64,000 bases of DNA from positions 805,165 to 869,164 of the forward strand of contig NZ_JAULRT010000062.1 in assembly GCF_030518215.1 (NCBI RefSeq), written 5' to 3'. The notes beneath the pieces are model-generated. The model had not been told where the DNA came from. It saw nothing but the letters and a program-made list of their open reading frames with translations, and did not search any database. Shown here in pieces: positions 28,236-37,550 of this stretch. The stretch is from Gilvimarinus algae (GTDB lineage Bacteria; Pseudomonadota; Gammaproteobacteria; Pseudomonadales; Cellvibrionaceae). Each line of letters begins with the position of its first letter. Position 1 is the stretch's first letter. The position numbers and the translations under genes were made by a program.

Positions 28236-29876
28236 ATGAGCCCATCGGGATTTGCCAAAACCCGGGTGCTGGTTGTCGATGATTTTGACAACTTCCGAAT
28301 GACCGTGATGCGCATGCTGCAGGAGTTTGGTGCCGAGCAGGTGGACACCGCATCGAGTGGCAGCGACGCCCTGCGTAAATGCCGCGCCGCTTTCTATGAC
28401 TTGGTGCTGTGCGATTACAACCTGGGCCACGGCAAAAGTGGGCAGCAAGTGCTTGAGCAGTTGCGCCATGAAAAGTTGCTAAAGAACAGCGCGCTTTTTG
28501 TGCTTATTTCGGCCGAATCCAGTAAAAATATTGTTATGGCCGCCTATGACTATGAACCCGATGCCTACCTGACCAAGCCTATAACCGCCATGACACTGCA
28601 GCAGCGTCTGGAGCGGCTGTTCCGCCAGCGAGCGGAAATGAAACCCATCTATGACGCTCTGGACGAGGACAATATCAATGCGGCAATTGATCGTTGCCGC
28701 GGCCTGATTGATAGCAACAGCCGCTACCGGTCTCACTGTCAAAAGCTGTTGGGTCAGCTGTTGTTATCCAGCGGCAACTATGTGGCAGCGGAGGGACTGT
28801 ACCGGCAAGTGTTAGACTCGCGTGAGCTGGACTGGGCTCAAGTGGGCCTAGCAGCCGCTAAGAAAGGCCAGAATGACTGGATGGCTGCGCAGCAATGGGT
28901 TGAGCAGGCGCTTGGTGTTAGCGATATGTGCATGCCAGCCTACGATTTACTGGCCAGTATCCAGCTAGAGAGAGGTGATTTTGCCGCTCAGCAGAAAACC
29001 TTGGAAAAAGCGGTGGATATTTCGCCACTGTCGGTGATCCGTCAGCAAAACCTCGGTGCGCTTGCCTTTCGCAATCAAGATATGGCGGTGGCAACTCAGG
29101 CTTACAAGAGCAGCGTTAAACTCGGTGAGCACTCCTGCTACGACACGCCGCAAGTGCATTTGCAATTTGTGCGCGCCTGCTCGGAGCTGAGCCGCCGCGA
29201 CCCTGAGCAGGGCAAGGCCTACGCACGCGATGTGATGCGTGTGCTTGGCGAGTTTGAAAATCGCTTTGGCGGTGGCTTTGATAATCGCCTGTTGTTGCAC
29301 TCGGCGGCCTGTGCCTTTAAAGCGGCCACGGGCGATGTGGCTGGTGCAAAGAGCCTGCTCGGGGATCTGCGCGAGCGCACTGAGGGCCAGACCGCCGCGC
29401 TTGAGGCGCGCATCGATTGGGTCAGCGCCTGCGATGCGATGGGGGAGCGTGAGCAACGCGATGAGTTGATCAAAGCCCTGTTGGATGAATTCAAAGGCGA
29501 TCAACAGGCGCTCGAGAGCATTGACCGCGTACTTGAATCTCCGGTCAGCGATAAGAACCGCAAGCGGGTGGCCGACATCAACAAAAAGGGGATTGCCTGT
29601 TACGATTCCGCTGATTTTACAGGCGCCGTTGCCTGTTTTACCCAGGCTGCGGCGGAGTTTCCCAAGCATGTCGGTATCGAGCTGAATTTGTTGCAGGCAC
29701 TACTCGGTTCATTGGAGGCGGAGCAGGGCGGTGCCGAACAACTGGATAAGGCCCTGGCGACCCGCGATCGGCTCGAGCAGCGCGTGCCGGTCGGGCATGC
29801 GCAAGCGTCTCGCTATGCGCAATTAAAAGCCAAGCTGGCCGAGCTTGCCCATCAATTTTCCAGCGACGGACAGTGA
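28236..29876 (+). CDS. Response-regulator receiver protein with TPR repeats
   Basis: A 546-residue protein. Residues 1-125 are a receiver domain with acidic pocket VLVVDDFDN, phospho-Asp60 in LVLCDYNLGHG and Lys near 112 in DAYLTKPIT. The rest is helical with TPR-like repeats (for example YVAAEGLYRQVLDSRELDWAQVG...) and no DNA-binding or enzymatic domain, so output is probably by protein contact. The ATG at 28236 follows GAGACGAG. The kinase-like gene begins five bases after its stop, suggesting a cognate pair. Confidence 0.85.
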   Translation: MSPSGFAKTRVLVVDDFDNFRMTVMRMLQEFGAEQVDTASSGSDALRKCRAAFYDLVLCDYNLGHGKSGQQVLEQLRHEKLLKNSALFVLISAESSKNIVMAAYDYEPDAYLTKPITAMTLQQRLERLFRQRAEMKPIYDALDEDNINAAIDRCRGLIDSNSRYRSHCQKLLGQLLLSSGNYVAAEGLYRQVLDSRELDWAQVGLAAAKKGQNDWMAAQQWVEQALGVSDMCMPAYDLLASIQLERGDFAAQQKTLEKAVDISPLSVIRQQNLGALAFRNQDMAVATQAYKSSVKLGEHSCYDTPQVHLQFVRACSELSRRDPEQGKAYARDVMRVLGEFENRFGGGFDNRLLLHSAACAFKAATGDVAGAKSLLGDLRERTEGQTAALEARIDWVSACDAMGEREQRDELIKALLDEFKGDQQALESIDRVLESPVSDKNRKRVADINKKGIACYDSADFTGAVACFTQAAAEFPKHVGIELNLLQALLGSLEAEQGGAEQLDKALATRDRLEQRVPVGHAQASRYAQLKAKLAELAHQFSSDGQ

Positions 29877-29880
29877 CACT

Positions 29881-30573
29881 ATGACAGAACAACATTTACC
29901 GGTTGATTTTTCCTTTGTGCTGGCTTCGAGTGTTCACGATATGAAAAACTCTGTCGGCATGCTCATGCAGACGCTGGAGCAAATTTCGGCGAGCCTGAGT
30001 CCGCAAGATCCGCAGCAGCGCGACCAGCTGGCCGTGCTTGGGTATGAGGCGGCCAGGATTAACGGCGAGCTGATCCAGCTTCTGGCGCTCTATCGCATGG
30101 AGAATAAGCGCATGCTGGTGCAGATCGACGAGCACTACCTTGATGAAATCATTAACGAGCAACTCGCGCGCAACGACATTCTTTTTCGCTCCCGTTCGAT
30201 TGATGTCGAGGTGGATTGCCCGGAGGATGTGTGTTGGTATCTCGATGCTGAACTCCTGGGCAGTGTGGTGAATAACTTGCTGGTCAATGCTGCCCGCTAT
30301 TGCAAGTCGCGCATCAAGATTGCCGCTGCCATCGTGAACGATGAGCTGCATCTGGTGATCGCGGATGACGGCAGGGGTTACCCCGACTTTATGCTCAAAG
30401 AGCCCATGGCGACATCGAACAGTGTTTCTTTCAGTCAGGGCAACACCAATCTCGGATTGCTGTTTGCCGGTGAGATCGCGCGTTTGCACCGCCGTGGTGA
30501 ACAGGTCGGGCGGATTGAGCTGGCCAACCAGGGGGTGTTGCCGGGCGGCGAAATTCGCGTGATCCTGCCTTGA
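29881..30573 (+). CDS. Soluble histidine-kinase-like protein
   Basis: A 230-residue cytoplasmic protein without sensor or membrane helix. The N-terminal helix carries a His-box-like segment VHDMKNSVGMLMQTLEQI (His near residue 20), and the C-terminal half is an HATPase_c domain (N-box SVVNNLLVNAARYC, G-box VIADDGRGYPDF, and GNTNLGLLFAGEIA). It could be the kinase or phosphatase for the upstream receiver-TPR protein. The ATG at 29881 is chosen as the first after the upstream stop. Confidence 0.8.
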   Translation: MTEQHLPVDFSFVLASSVHDMKNSVGMLMQTLEQISASLSPQDPQQRDQLAVLGYEAARINGELIQLLALYRMENKRMLVQIDEHYLDEIINEQLARNDILFRSRSIDVEVDCPEDVCWYLDAELLGSVVNNLLVNAARYCKSRIKIAAAIVNDELHLVIADDGRGYPDFMLKEPMATSNSVSFSQGNTNLGLLFAGEIARLHRRGEQVGRIELANQGVLPGGEIRVILP

Positions 30574-30636
30574 AAACTGGCTATCTCTGTTGCATTATCA
30601 AGGACTGATTAACGCGGGCAGATAGGGAACCGGTCA

Positions 30637-31506
30637 ATGCTGAAAATCCGCTTCAAGAATAAAAAGTACAGCGCGGTATGGCTGGTAGAGCCCAGTGTCA
30701 GTATCGGTCGGGATCGGGCCAACGAGCTGGTGGTCAGCGCGCCCAATGTGGCGGATAAACACCTGACCATCGAGGTGGAGCACGAAAACCTTGAACTGGT
30801 TAACCTGGTGCCCGGCTCTGCGGTCGAGGTCAACGGCGAAGAAATCACCGATCGAAGAGTACTTAAACCCACCGACGTTATTTCCCTCTCCGGAGTCGAG
30901 CTGGAAATCATCGATCCTAAAGACGACTCCGCTCAGGCGCCTGCCGAACGTCAGCAAACCAACCCCCGTACCCCGAAGGCGACCGGCTGGGCCCTGAAAG
31001 CCAATCATACCGCCCTGGGCAATCGGGTTTATCCGCTCAAGCCCAGCAATGTCGTCGGCCGCTCCAGCGACTGCGACATCTCATTAGCGGCGGCTCACTT
31101 ATCGCGCCGTCACGCGCAGCTTACAGTGATTGAAGGCGTGCTCTACGTGCGCGATCTGGGCTCGGCAAATGGCACCTTTCTCAACGGTAAGCAGATTACC
31201 GAGGCAAGGGTAAAACGAGGTGACGAGCTGCGATTTGATACCTTGAGCTTTGGCGTCATTGGCCCGGCCGACGACATGGCCAAAACCACCATACGCCCGT
31301 TGGATAAGGCCGCCAAGCCGGCGGCCCCGACCCGCCCACGCACTGCGCCCAAATCTTCACCGGTGGCCGGCGGCGATCCGGTTAAGCCGGCCGCGTCACA
31401 GCCGGAGCCGGCAGCAGACAAACCGCGCTATGGCACGGCCGGCTTGGCGGTGCTGGTGGTCCTGACGGTGATCGTGGTGGCTGCGCTCTATCTCACCCGG
31501 GGTTGA
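30637..31506 (+). CDS. Double FHA-domain membrane protein
   Basis: A 289-residue protein with two forkhead-associated domains and a C-terminal anchor. FHA-1 (about 10-90: SIGRDRANELVV...DKHLTI...VEVNGEEI) is partly degenerate. FHA-2 (about 125-210: VVGRSSDCDISL, LSRRHAQL, SANGTFLNG) keeps the phosphothreonine-binding residues. A Pro/Ala-rich linker leads to a last helix GLAVLVVLTVIVVAALYL with a three-residue tail, so the FHA domains face the cytoplasm. No Ser/Thr kinase is encoded nearby. Confidence 0.87.
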   Translation: MLKIRFKNKKYSAVWLVEPSVSIGRDRANELVVSAPNVADKHLTIEVEHENLELVNLVPGSAVEVNGEEITDRRVLKPTDVISLSGVELEIIDPKDDSAQAPAERQQTNPRTPKATGWALKANHTALGNRVYPLKPSNVVGRSSDCDISLAAAHLSRRHAQLTVIEGVLYVRDLGSANGTFLNGKQITEARVKRGDELRFDTLSFGVIGPADDMAKTTIRPLDKAAKPAAPTRPRTAPKSSPVAGGDPVKPAASQPEPAADKPRYGTAGLAVLVVLTVIVVAALYLTRG

Positions 31507-31653
31507 TCGCCCCCAAGGCCACCTCGCGGCCCCTTATACGACTTGCGCCTGAGGTATTTTGCGGCTTAGGTCTCAATTGTCTATCAAAACCGTTAAGTTT
31601 TGCCGCAAGCGGCCGTTAACCCCAGGGAAAGCGATGCAACCCCGAGGCCCGCT

Positions 31654-32787
31654 ATGCTTGGCAAAACCCTTACCGATCTGACATCCGTCCACTCTGCGCT
31701 GCGCAGTCAGGGTAATCCCGTGTCCATTAAGCCGCAGGAGTTGCTGCAGCAGCGAGCTGAGGCCAATATGCCCGGTGGCGCTGAGAAGCCGGCGGGCTTT
31801 AAGCCTCTGACCGCCGAGCAGGCGGCGGGCAATATTCTCGGTTTTATCGAGCGGCAGCTGGAGCGCGATCTCGCGGCCGGCGCCGATAAGGCCGCTTTGC
31901 AGTCGCGGCTGGAGGCGGGACTCGCTGGTTTTAAAAAGGGTTTTAACGAAGCCAAAGAGCAACTGGAAGCCCTCGGGCAGCTGAGCCCTGCTGTGGCGAA
32001 AGACATCGGCAAAACCTATGACTTGGTGACCGGTGGCGTGGAAGATTTGGCTGGCAAATTTGGTCTCTCGCAAAGCGACGAGCCCGTATGGTCCGCCCCG
32101 CCGCCCGGCTCTGCCATCAATGCGCGCTACGAGTACGCTTCTGCCCAGAGCTTTAACTTTGAAGTTCGCACCCGCGAGGGTGATGTGATAACCATCGAGG
32201 CGGCCTCCAGTCGCGGCGACAGTGCTTCCTGGTATCAGAATGACAGCGGCGCTGGCTTTGCCCAGGCGTCGGTGTCGAGCAGTGAATACCGGATCTCGGT
32301 CGAGGGCGACATCAACGACGAGGAGCGCGCTGCTCTGGACTCCCTGCTGGGGCAGGTGAATCAGCTCGCCGACGAATTTTTCACCGGCGATCTGGAGACG
32401 GCGTTCAACAACGCCTTGTCACTCGGTTATGACAAAGAGCAGATCAGCGGTTTTGCCCTGAACCTCACTCGGGTGGAAATACAGCGAGCCAGCGTGGCTT
32501 ACCGGCCCGAGACCGGCGCTCAGGACTTGGCAGGTAGCCTGGCGCCTGTGGGCCATTTTATTCGGGATCTGCAGGACTCTCTGGCAACGGCCAGTCAGTT
32601 CGCCGAACCGAACAGCCTGCTGCAGTCGATGATTGAGGCCATGTACGCCGATGATCAGCGCCCGGGCAACAGTGACGGCCGGCGATTTGTCGACTTTGTC
32701 AGCCGTTTGCTTGAGACACCGCTGGTCTCGGGCGCTGCTACTGACGAACCTGAAGCTAACCCCGCTGCTCCGGATACCGGCGCCTAG
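31654..32787 (+). CDS. DUF5610-like protein of unknown function
   Basis: A 377-residue protein with no signal peptide. The ATG at 31654 follows GAGG; a longer frame from 31600 is not supported. Residues about 55-150 (AAGNILGFIERQLERDL...GFKKGFNEAKEQLEALGQLS) look like the DUF5610 helical domain, recalled from memory. The central part (about 150-260) is rich in Ser, Glu and Tyr and looks like a beta-rich region (YEYASAQSFNFEVRTREGDVITIEAASSRGD). The C-terminus is helical, then Pro/Ala-rich. Function unknown. Confidence 0.7.
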   Translation: MLGKTLTDLTSVHSALRSQGNPVSIKPQELLQQRAEANMPGGAEKPAGFKPLTAEQAAGNILGFIERQLERDLAAGADKAALQSRLEAGLAGFKKGFNEAKEQLEALGQLSPAVAKDIGKTYDLVTGGVEDLAGKFGLSQSDEPVWSAPPPGSAINARYEYASAQSFNFEVRTREGDVITIEAASSRGDSASWYQNDSGAGFAQASVSSSEYRISVEGDINDEERAALDSLLGQVNQLADEFFTGDLETAFNNALSLGYDKEQISGFALNLTRVEIQRASVAYRPETGAQDLAGSLAPVGHFIRDLQDSLATASQFAEPNSLLQSMIEAMYADDQRPGNSDGRRFVDFVSRLLETPLVSGAATDEPEANPAAPDTGA

Positions 32788-32889
32788 GTTCTAGCCATTG
32801 AGAGGTGCTTGCTGGGCATCCCAGAAGGTGCGGTAAAATGGTAGGCTTGCGATATTAGCCTTTTCGAGGCGATGGTCGGCGGAGTCCCA

Positions 32890-33132
32890 ATGCTACAGCT
32901 TACCTTTTATACCACTGCAGGCTGCCACCTGTGTGAACAGGCGAAGGCCATGATTGCCGAGTTGCCTGAGCCGGTGCGCCTGGTCGAATTTGATATTGCT
33001 TGTGATGACAGGATGATAGAGCGCTATGGATTGCGTATACCTCTACTAAAAACCCCTGCGGGTGAGGAGTTGGGCTGGCCCTTCACGGCCGAGCAGGTGC
33101 TCAGCTTGCTCAGCGACCGGGTAGAGTGCTGA
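32890..33132 (+). CDS. Glutaredoxin-like (DUF836) protein
   Basis: An 80-residue thioredoxin-fold protein with a CxxC site in YTTAGCHLCEQAKAM. The conserved cis-Pro is in LRIPLLKTPAG. The ATG at 32890 follows GGAG. The 3' end overlaps the convergent EAL-HDOD gene by 23 bases. Likely a dithiol-disulfide exchanger; partner unknown. Confidence 0.85.
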   Translation: MLQLTFYTTAGCHLCEQAKAMIAELPEPVRLVEFDIACDDRMIERYGLRIPLLKTPAGEELGWPFTAEQVLSLLSDRVEC

Positions 33133-34357
33133 TCTCGGCGCGAATAGCGTGCTGAGTATCGTCGACCCACTCGAGTGTTGTTAAATACAGTGACGAGAGG
33201 ACGCCCGGGTCGATGTTCTGTTGTGCCAGAAACGTCCAGTCGATAGCGTTCCAGTCACCGTGATCATAGGCGATCGCCGCCTGCAAAAACTTTCCCTCTT
33301 CTCCTTCAAAGCGCAACAGGGCGGCCATTAACGAGTCGCTTAACTGAATGCCGTTAAGGACCTTCTCCAGAGGTGCGTCCATAAAGGCATCGAGCATGGA
33401 GAGCAGGCCCACGGTAAAGAAAGAGTCGCACTGGTTGGCAGGCCGCGTGTGTGCGGCCATAAGCTCACACAGTTTGGCGCGGGTGAGCGCTTTGACGGAG
33501 AGCTCGGCGGGCTTGTCACCGAGTTTGGCCATGGCGAGCAAGCCAATCCAGTTTTTGATGATTTTCAAACCCAACAGGGTCAGTGCCTGGCGCAGCGACT
33601 CGATGGTTCGCGGCAGGCCAAAAGCGGCGGAGTTAACCAGGCGCAGGAGTTTGTAGCTCAACACTGGGTCGCGGGAGATGACGTCTTCCACTTCGCTAAA
33701 CACCACTTCCCGGTCGTTGAGTTTGGCCAGTAGCTGCAGAACGGCTTGCTTGCTTTCACTTAGTCGTTGCCCTGTCAGGACTTTAGGCTTTTCGAGAAAA
33801 TAGCCTTGAAACAGGTCGCACCCCAGCTCGCGGCAGTGCTCCAGCATGTCAAAGGTTTCGATTTTTTCGGCGAGTACCTGTAGTCCCAGATGTTTTAACT
33901 TGTGAATATGCTCGTTTAGCTGCTGGGTGTTGAGTGCCAACACATCGAGTTTGACGATATCGGCGTAGGGCAAAAGCTGTTCGGACTGAGCTGTCCATTC
34001 AAAGTCGTCGAGGGCTATGGCAAAACCCTGTTCCCGCAGGGATTTCAGCCGATGCAGAAGTCGTGCATCCACATATTCGCCCTCCAACACTTCGATCACC
34101 AGTTGCGAGGTGTCAAAGGGCAGGTTGGCCTCCATCAGGGCGCCGGTAAAATTCACAAACGCCTTGTGTTCACCCACGACTTTCTCAATGGATAGCTCGG
34201 TAAAGGTGTTGAGCAAAACCTGAGAGCTGGCAATATTGCCGTCGGTCACTTTGGCCCGGTTATCGCCATCGGTGCGATAGAGCAGCTCGTAGGCCACTAC
34301 TGCCATGTCGCGATTAAAAATAGGCTGGCGCGCCAGCAGTGGATACTCGTCAGACAT
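33110..34357 (-). CDS. EAL-HDOD signalling protein
   Basis: A 415-residue protein of the YuxH/CdgJ plan: EAL (about 5-200) then HDOD (about 205-395). In the EAL part the signature reads YELLYR, not EAL, and the loop-6 stretch after Asp-Asp is DDFEWTAQSEQ, not DFGTGYSS, although VKLD, LAEKIET and FQGYFLEKP remain. Catalysis is doubtful; c-di-GMP binding is possible. HDOD domains (DPVLSYKLLRLVNSAAFG) are found in signalling proteins tied to motility and biofilm. The ATG at 34357 is preferred over a TTG at 34369. It is divergent from cheV. Confidence 0.87.
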   Translation of the reverse strand: MSDEYPLLARQPIFNRDMAVVAYELLYRTDGDNRAKVTDGNIASSQVLLNTFTELSIEKVVGEHKAFVNFTGALMEANLPFDTSQLVIEVLEGEYVDARLLHRLKSLREQGFAIALDDFEWTAQSEQLLPYADIVKLDVLALNTQQLNEHIHKLKHLGLQVLAEKIETFDMLEHCRELGCDLFQGYFLEKPKVLTGQRLSESKQAVLQLLAKLNDREVVFSEVEDVISRDPVLSYKLLRLVNSAAFGLPRTIESLRQALTLLGLKIIKNWIGLLAMAKLGDKPAELSVKALTRAKLCELMAAHTRPANQCDSFFTVGLLSMLDAFMDAPLEKVLNGIQLSDSLMAALLRFEGEEGKFLQAAIAYDHGDWNAIDWTFLAQQNIDPGVLSSLYLTTLEWVDDTQHAIRAEISTLPGR

Positions 34358-34541
34358 TCCCGCGCTCAAAGTATGTTATCTCACCAGCACTGTTCTTGCC
34401 GGAGCTTGGTTCTCTGATTGTAGGATAAATTGCCTCTTGGCGGGAAAATTTTCTTTTACCTTCGTCGCCCTGCTCGCCCGGGTGATGTATTCTTAGAGGG
34501 CGGGGCGCAAGGGCCCGGCACAGTGATTTTGTGGGGTGATT

Positions 34542-35495
34542 ATGTCTCGTATTCTCGACAGCGTTGATCAGCGCACCAATTTGGTGGGTGAGAATCGTCT
34601 TGAGCTGCTTATCTTCAAGCTGCGCGGAGAGCAGCGTTTCGCCATCAATGTCTTCAAGGTGCAGGAAGTTGTCAAATTGCCTGCCCTGCGTCCAGTACCC
34701 CACAGTCATCCGCACGTCTGCGGTGTGGCCCATTTGCGCGGCAAAACCGTGCCGGTGATTGATCTCGGGCGCGCTATAGGCGTCGGCCCCACACCCAAGG
34801 ACGCAGAGTCCAACCTGATAGTCGCCGAGTACAACCGCTCGGTGCAGGCCTTTCTGATCGGCTCAGTGGATCGCATTGTGAATCTCAACTGGGAAGCGAT
34901 CTTACCGCCACCCAAAGGGGCGGGCAGGGCGCACTACCTCACAGCCATTACCCATCAGGACGACGACATTGTCGAAATTCTGGATGTCGAGCGAGTACTC
35001 GCCGATATCATCCCCTACAACACAAGGGTTTCCGAGCAGGTTCTCAATGTCAGTCTGGCTGATCAGGCCCGCGCTCGAGGCCTAAAGGCGTTGGTGGCGG
35101 AGGACTCGCCTACGGCCGTCAATCAGGTTCGCGAGACTCTGCGCGATTTGGGCATAGACGTTGTAGCCGTGCAGGATGGGTTGCAGGCGCTACGCAAACT
35201 TAAAGCGCTTGCAGCCAGTGGCGCAGATGTGACTCAGGATTTTGTTATGCTGATTACTGATGCGGAAATGCCCGAGATGGATGGCTATCGTTTGACAGCT
35301 GAAATCCGCGCCGATGCTGCGCTCAAAGATCTGCACATCATCATGCACACCTCTTTGAGCGGCAGCTTTAACAGCGCCATGGTGGAGAAGGTGGGTTGCG
35401 ATGCGTTTCTGTCCAAGTTCGCCCCCGACGAGCTGGCGCGGGTGGTGCAAAAGCGCCTGGAGGCGTATCTGGCGGAGCAAACCGCTCGCCGATAG
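34542..35495 (+). CDS. cheV: Chemotaxis coupling protein CheV
   Basis: A 317-residue fusion of a CheW domain (about 20-160: FKLRGEQRFAINVFKVQEVV-like segment, HVCGVAHLRGKTVPVIDLGRAIG) and a receiver domain (about 180-310) with acidic pocket LVAEDSPTAV and phospho-Asp in LITDAEMPEMDGY. CheV links chemoreceptors to CheA and adjusts to signal by phosphorylation. The ATG at 34542 follows GGGGTG. No other che genes are in the window. Confidence 0.92.
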   Translation: MSRILDSVDQRTNLVGENRLELLIFKLRGEQRFAINVFKVQEVVKLPALRPVPHSHPHVCGVAHLRGKTVPVIDLGRAIGVGPTPKDAESNLIVAEYNRSVQAFLIGSVDRIVNLNWEAILPPPKGAGRAHYLTAITHQDDDIVEILDVERVLADIIPYNTRVSEQVLNVSLADQARARGLKALVAEDSPTAVNQVRETLRDLGIDVVAVQDGLQALRKLKALAASGADVTQDFVMLITDAEMPEMDGYRLTAEIRADAALKDLHIIMHTSLSGSFNSAMVEKVGCDAFLSKFAPDELARVVQKRLEAYLAEQTARR

Positions 35496-35510
35496 CCTCA
35501 GGCACTATGA

Positions 35511-35528
35511 CTAGCATGCTAGGGGTTT
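35511..35528 (+). terminator. Possible weak terminator after cheV
   Basis: The palindrome CTAGCATGCTAG is followed by GGG and a run of five T. The stem is AT-rich with little room for a loop, so it would be weak. It lies between the convergent cheV and slt genes. Confidence 0.3.
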
Positions 35529-35540
35529 TTCAACAGTCTG

Positions 35541-37550
35541 CTAGAGCGATTTGCCCGCTTCCCCTTTGGTGATGAACGGCTTTTTGTCGCCGAGGCGGTA
35601 GCCGTAGATCACTGAGTAGGCCAGTACATTCTGCACGTAGCCGCGTGTCTCCCGATAGGGAATGGTCTCAATCCAAATGTCGAAGGGCAGCTGAGCGCTC
35701 TTGTCTTTATTCAGCCACTGCTTTACGCGGTTGGGGCCGGCATTGTAGGCCGCAGCAGCGAGAATCCGATTGCCATCAAACTGGTTTAACAGCTGGCCGA
35801 GATAGCGCCCGCCCAGCGCGATATTGGTTTCGGGTTTGAGCAAATCGTAGGTCGAAAAGCTCATGCCCGAGCGGCTCGCTGTTTGGCGCGCCGTAGATGG
35901 GAGCAGCTGCATTAGCCCCAGGGCGCCTGCTGAGGAGCGGGCATCCGGGGTGAAGGCGCTTTCCTGCCGGGCAATCGCAAACAGCAGATGCGGTGCGATG
36001 GCCGTGTCTTTGGCGGTGGTCTGGACCTGCTCGTGGTAGGCGAGCGGGAAACGGGTCTCGAGGTCGTCCCAGTAGCTGGCCTGGATCATGGCCTGAATAC
36101 CGTTTCTGTGCCAACCCCAGCTTTCGGCCAGCTTGCCGGCAGCCATGACTTCGGCCTCATTCATATCGCGCGTGGTGTGATACCACTCCCTTCGCGCATT
36201 GAGGTTCTCGCCAATAATAAACAGCTCTTTTGCGCGCACCACACCGGGATTGTCAGAAACCATCAGGCTGACATCGGCCGCAACATCCACAGGCTTATCC
36301 ACCAGCTCGTAATCTTGCTGCAAGCGGTCGGCCGAGAGAAAGCCATAAAAAGAGCGGGTTTTGGCCACCTCGGTATAGAGCTCAAGGGCTTGTTCGGTGC
36401 CATCGCTGCCGGCAGTTTGCTCCAGGGCGCGGGCATTCCAGTAGCGCCAGCGCTCGGAGTTCTGCTCTTCGGCTGGCAGCTGGGCTATCCACTTGGAGAC
36501 TCGCGCCCAGTCCTGCTTGCGCAGGGCATCGCGTACCAGCCACTCGGTCACATCCTCTGAGCTCAGCGCCGGCGTGGCGGCGAGTAGGGCCTCGGTTTGT
36601 TCGGTGTAGCCCTGGCGCAGCAGGCGCACGGCAATGTAGCGCTGGGTGTCGAGGCGGGCGCTGTCGTCGAACAATTGTTGGGCGTCGTAGCGGTGCCACA
36701 AGTCGATGGCTTGGCTGGCATCGCGCAGGGCCAAACGCTGCAGGCCGTGTAAAATGATTTGCTGCATCTTGTCGCTCTGGCCGGAGAACCGGCTCATGTT
36801 TGCCAGGGCCCGCGGGGTGCGATCTACTTCATAATACAGGTCGGCCAGAGCGCGAACCTCAGGCGACATTTGTTTTGAAATGTAGCGCGCCAAAGAGCGT
36901 TGCCGCGCCTCCATGGTCTTGGCAAATCGCTGCCAGGCAATGTCGTCGGTCAGGCGTTCAGCGTCCATCCAGGCGGCAAACAGCGGATCACAGGCTTTGG
37001 GCTGCGAGCGATCCACGTTCCACAGCTCGCCAACCTCGTCGAGCGCGCTCTGGTCGCCGGTGTTCAGCCTTGCACGCAGGGCAAAGCACTCGAGCTCGGT
37101 AGAGCTGTTATCCGGGTTGTAATAGGTCAGTACGTCTTCCCAGCGCCGCTGCTCGGCGAGCTTTTCGACCCATTGACGTTCGAGCTTTTCGGCGAGATAG
37201 GAGCCGGGGTAATCCCGCAAAAAACGGTCAATATCCGTCTCCGGCATTTGCGCCAGGCGCCGAACAATGTAGCGGTATTCCAAATAGGGCTTGAGCGGGT
37301 AGTGTTCAAGCTGCGTGAGCAACTTGCGATACTCACCGTAGTGGCTTTGGCTCAGGGCTTTTTGCGCCTGGCCGTAGAGTTTGCGTTGTTCGGTCTTGTC
37401 GGCAATGGCGCTCGGAGCTGCACGGCTTTCAGCCGCCGCAGCCGAGCCTGAAAAAAAGGCGAGAGCAAGCCCCAGTGCGAGGGTGCCTGTGAGAGCGCCC
37501 GGCGTGAAAGTCCTTGGGCGGGGTTGGCGTCCAGGGTTGAAAAGCCGCAT
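35541..37550 (-). CDS. slt: Soluble lytic murein transglycosylase
   Basis: A 669-residue periplasmic enzyme that cleaves the MurNAc-GlcNAc bond of peptidoglycan, forming 1,6-anhydroMurNAc. A signal peptide (LTGTLALGLALAFFSGSAAAA) is followed by a long alpha-superhelical U/L domain (about 50-480) and the catalytic SLT domain, with the active Glu in ARQESAFTPDARSSAGALGLMQLLPSTA. AAAYNAGPNRVKQWL and YVQNVLAYSVIY are further goose-lysozyme-like marks. It is divergent from uup, as I recall in Pseudomonas. Confidence 0.93.
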   Translation of the reverse strand: MRLFNPGRQPRPRTFTPGALTGTLALGLALAFFSGSAAAAESRAAPSAIADKTEQRKLYGQAQKALSQSHYGEYRKLLTQLEHYPLKPYLEYRYIVRRLAQMPETDIDRFLRDYPGSYLAEKLERQWVEKLAEQRRWEDVLTYYNPDNSSTELECFALRARLNTGDQSALDEVGELWNVDRSQPKACDPLFAAWMDAERLTDDIAWQRFAKTMEARQRSLARYISKQMSPEVRALADLYYEVDRTPRALANMSRFSGQSDKMQQIILHGLQRLALRDASQAIDLWHRYDAQQLFDDSARLDTQRYIAVRLLRQGYTEQTEALLAATPALSSEDVTEWLVRDALRKQDWARVSKWIAQLPAEEQNSERWRYWNARALEQTAGSDGTEQALELYTEVAKTRSFYGFLSADRLQQDYELVDKPVDVAADVSLMVSDNPGVVRAKELFIIGENLNARREWYHTTRDMNEAEVMAAGKLAESWGWHRNGIQAMIQASYWDDLETRFPLAYHEQVQTTAKDTAIAPHLLFAIARQESAFTPDARSSAGALGLMQLLPSTARQTASRSGMSFSTYDLLKPETNIALGGRYLGQLLNQFDGNRILAAAAYNAGPNRVKQWLNKDKSAQLPFDIWIETIPYRETRGYVQNVLAYSVIYGYRLGDKKPFITKGEAGKSL

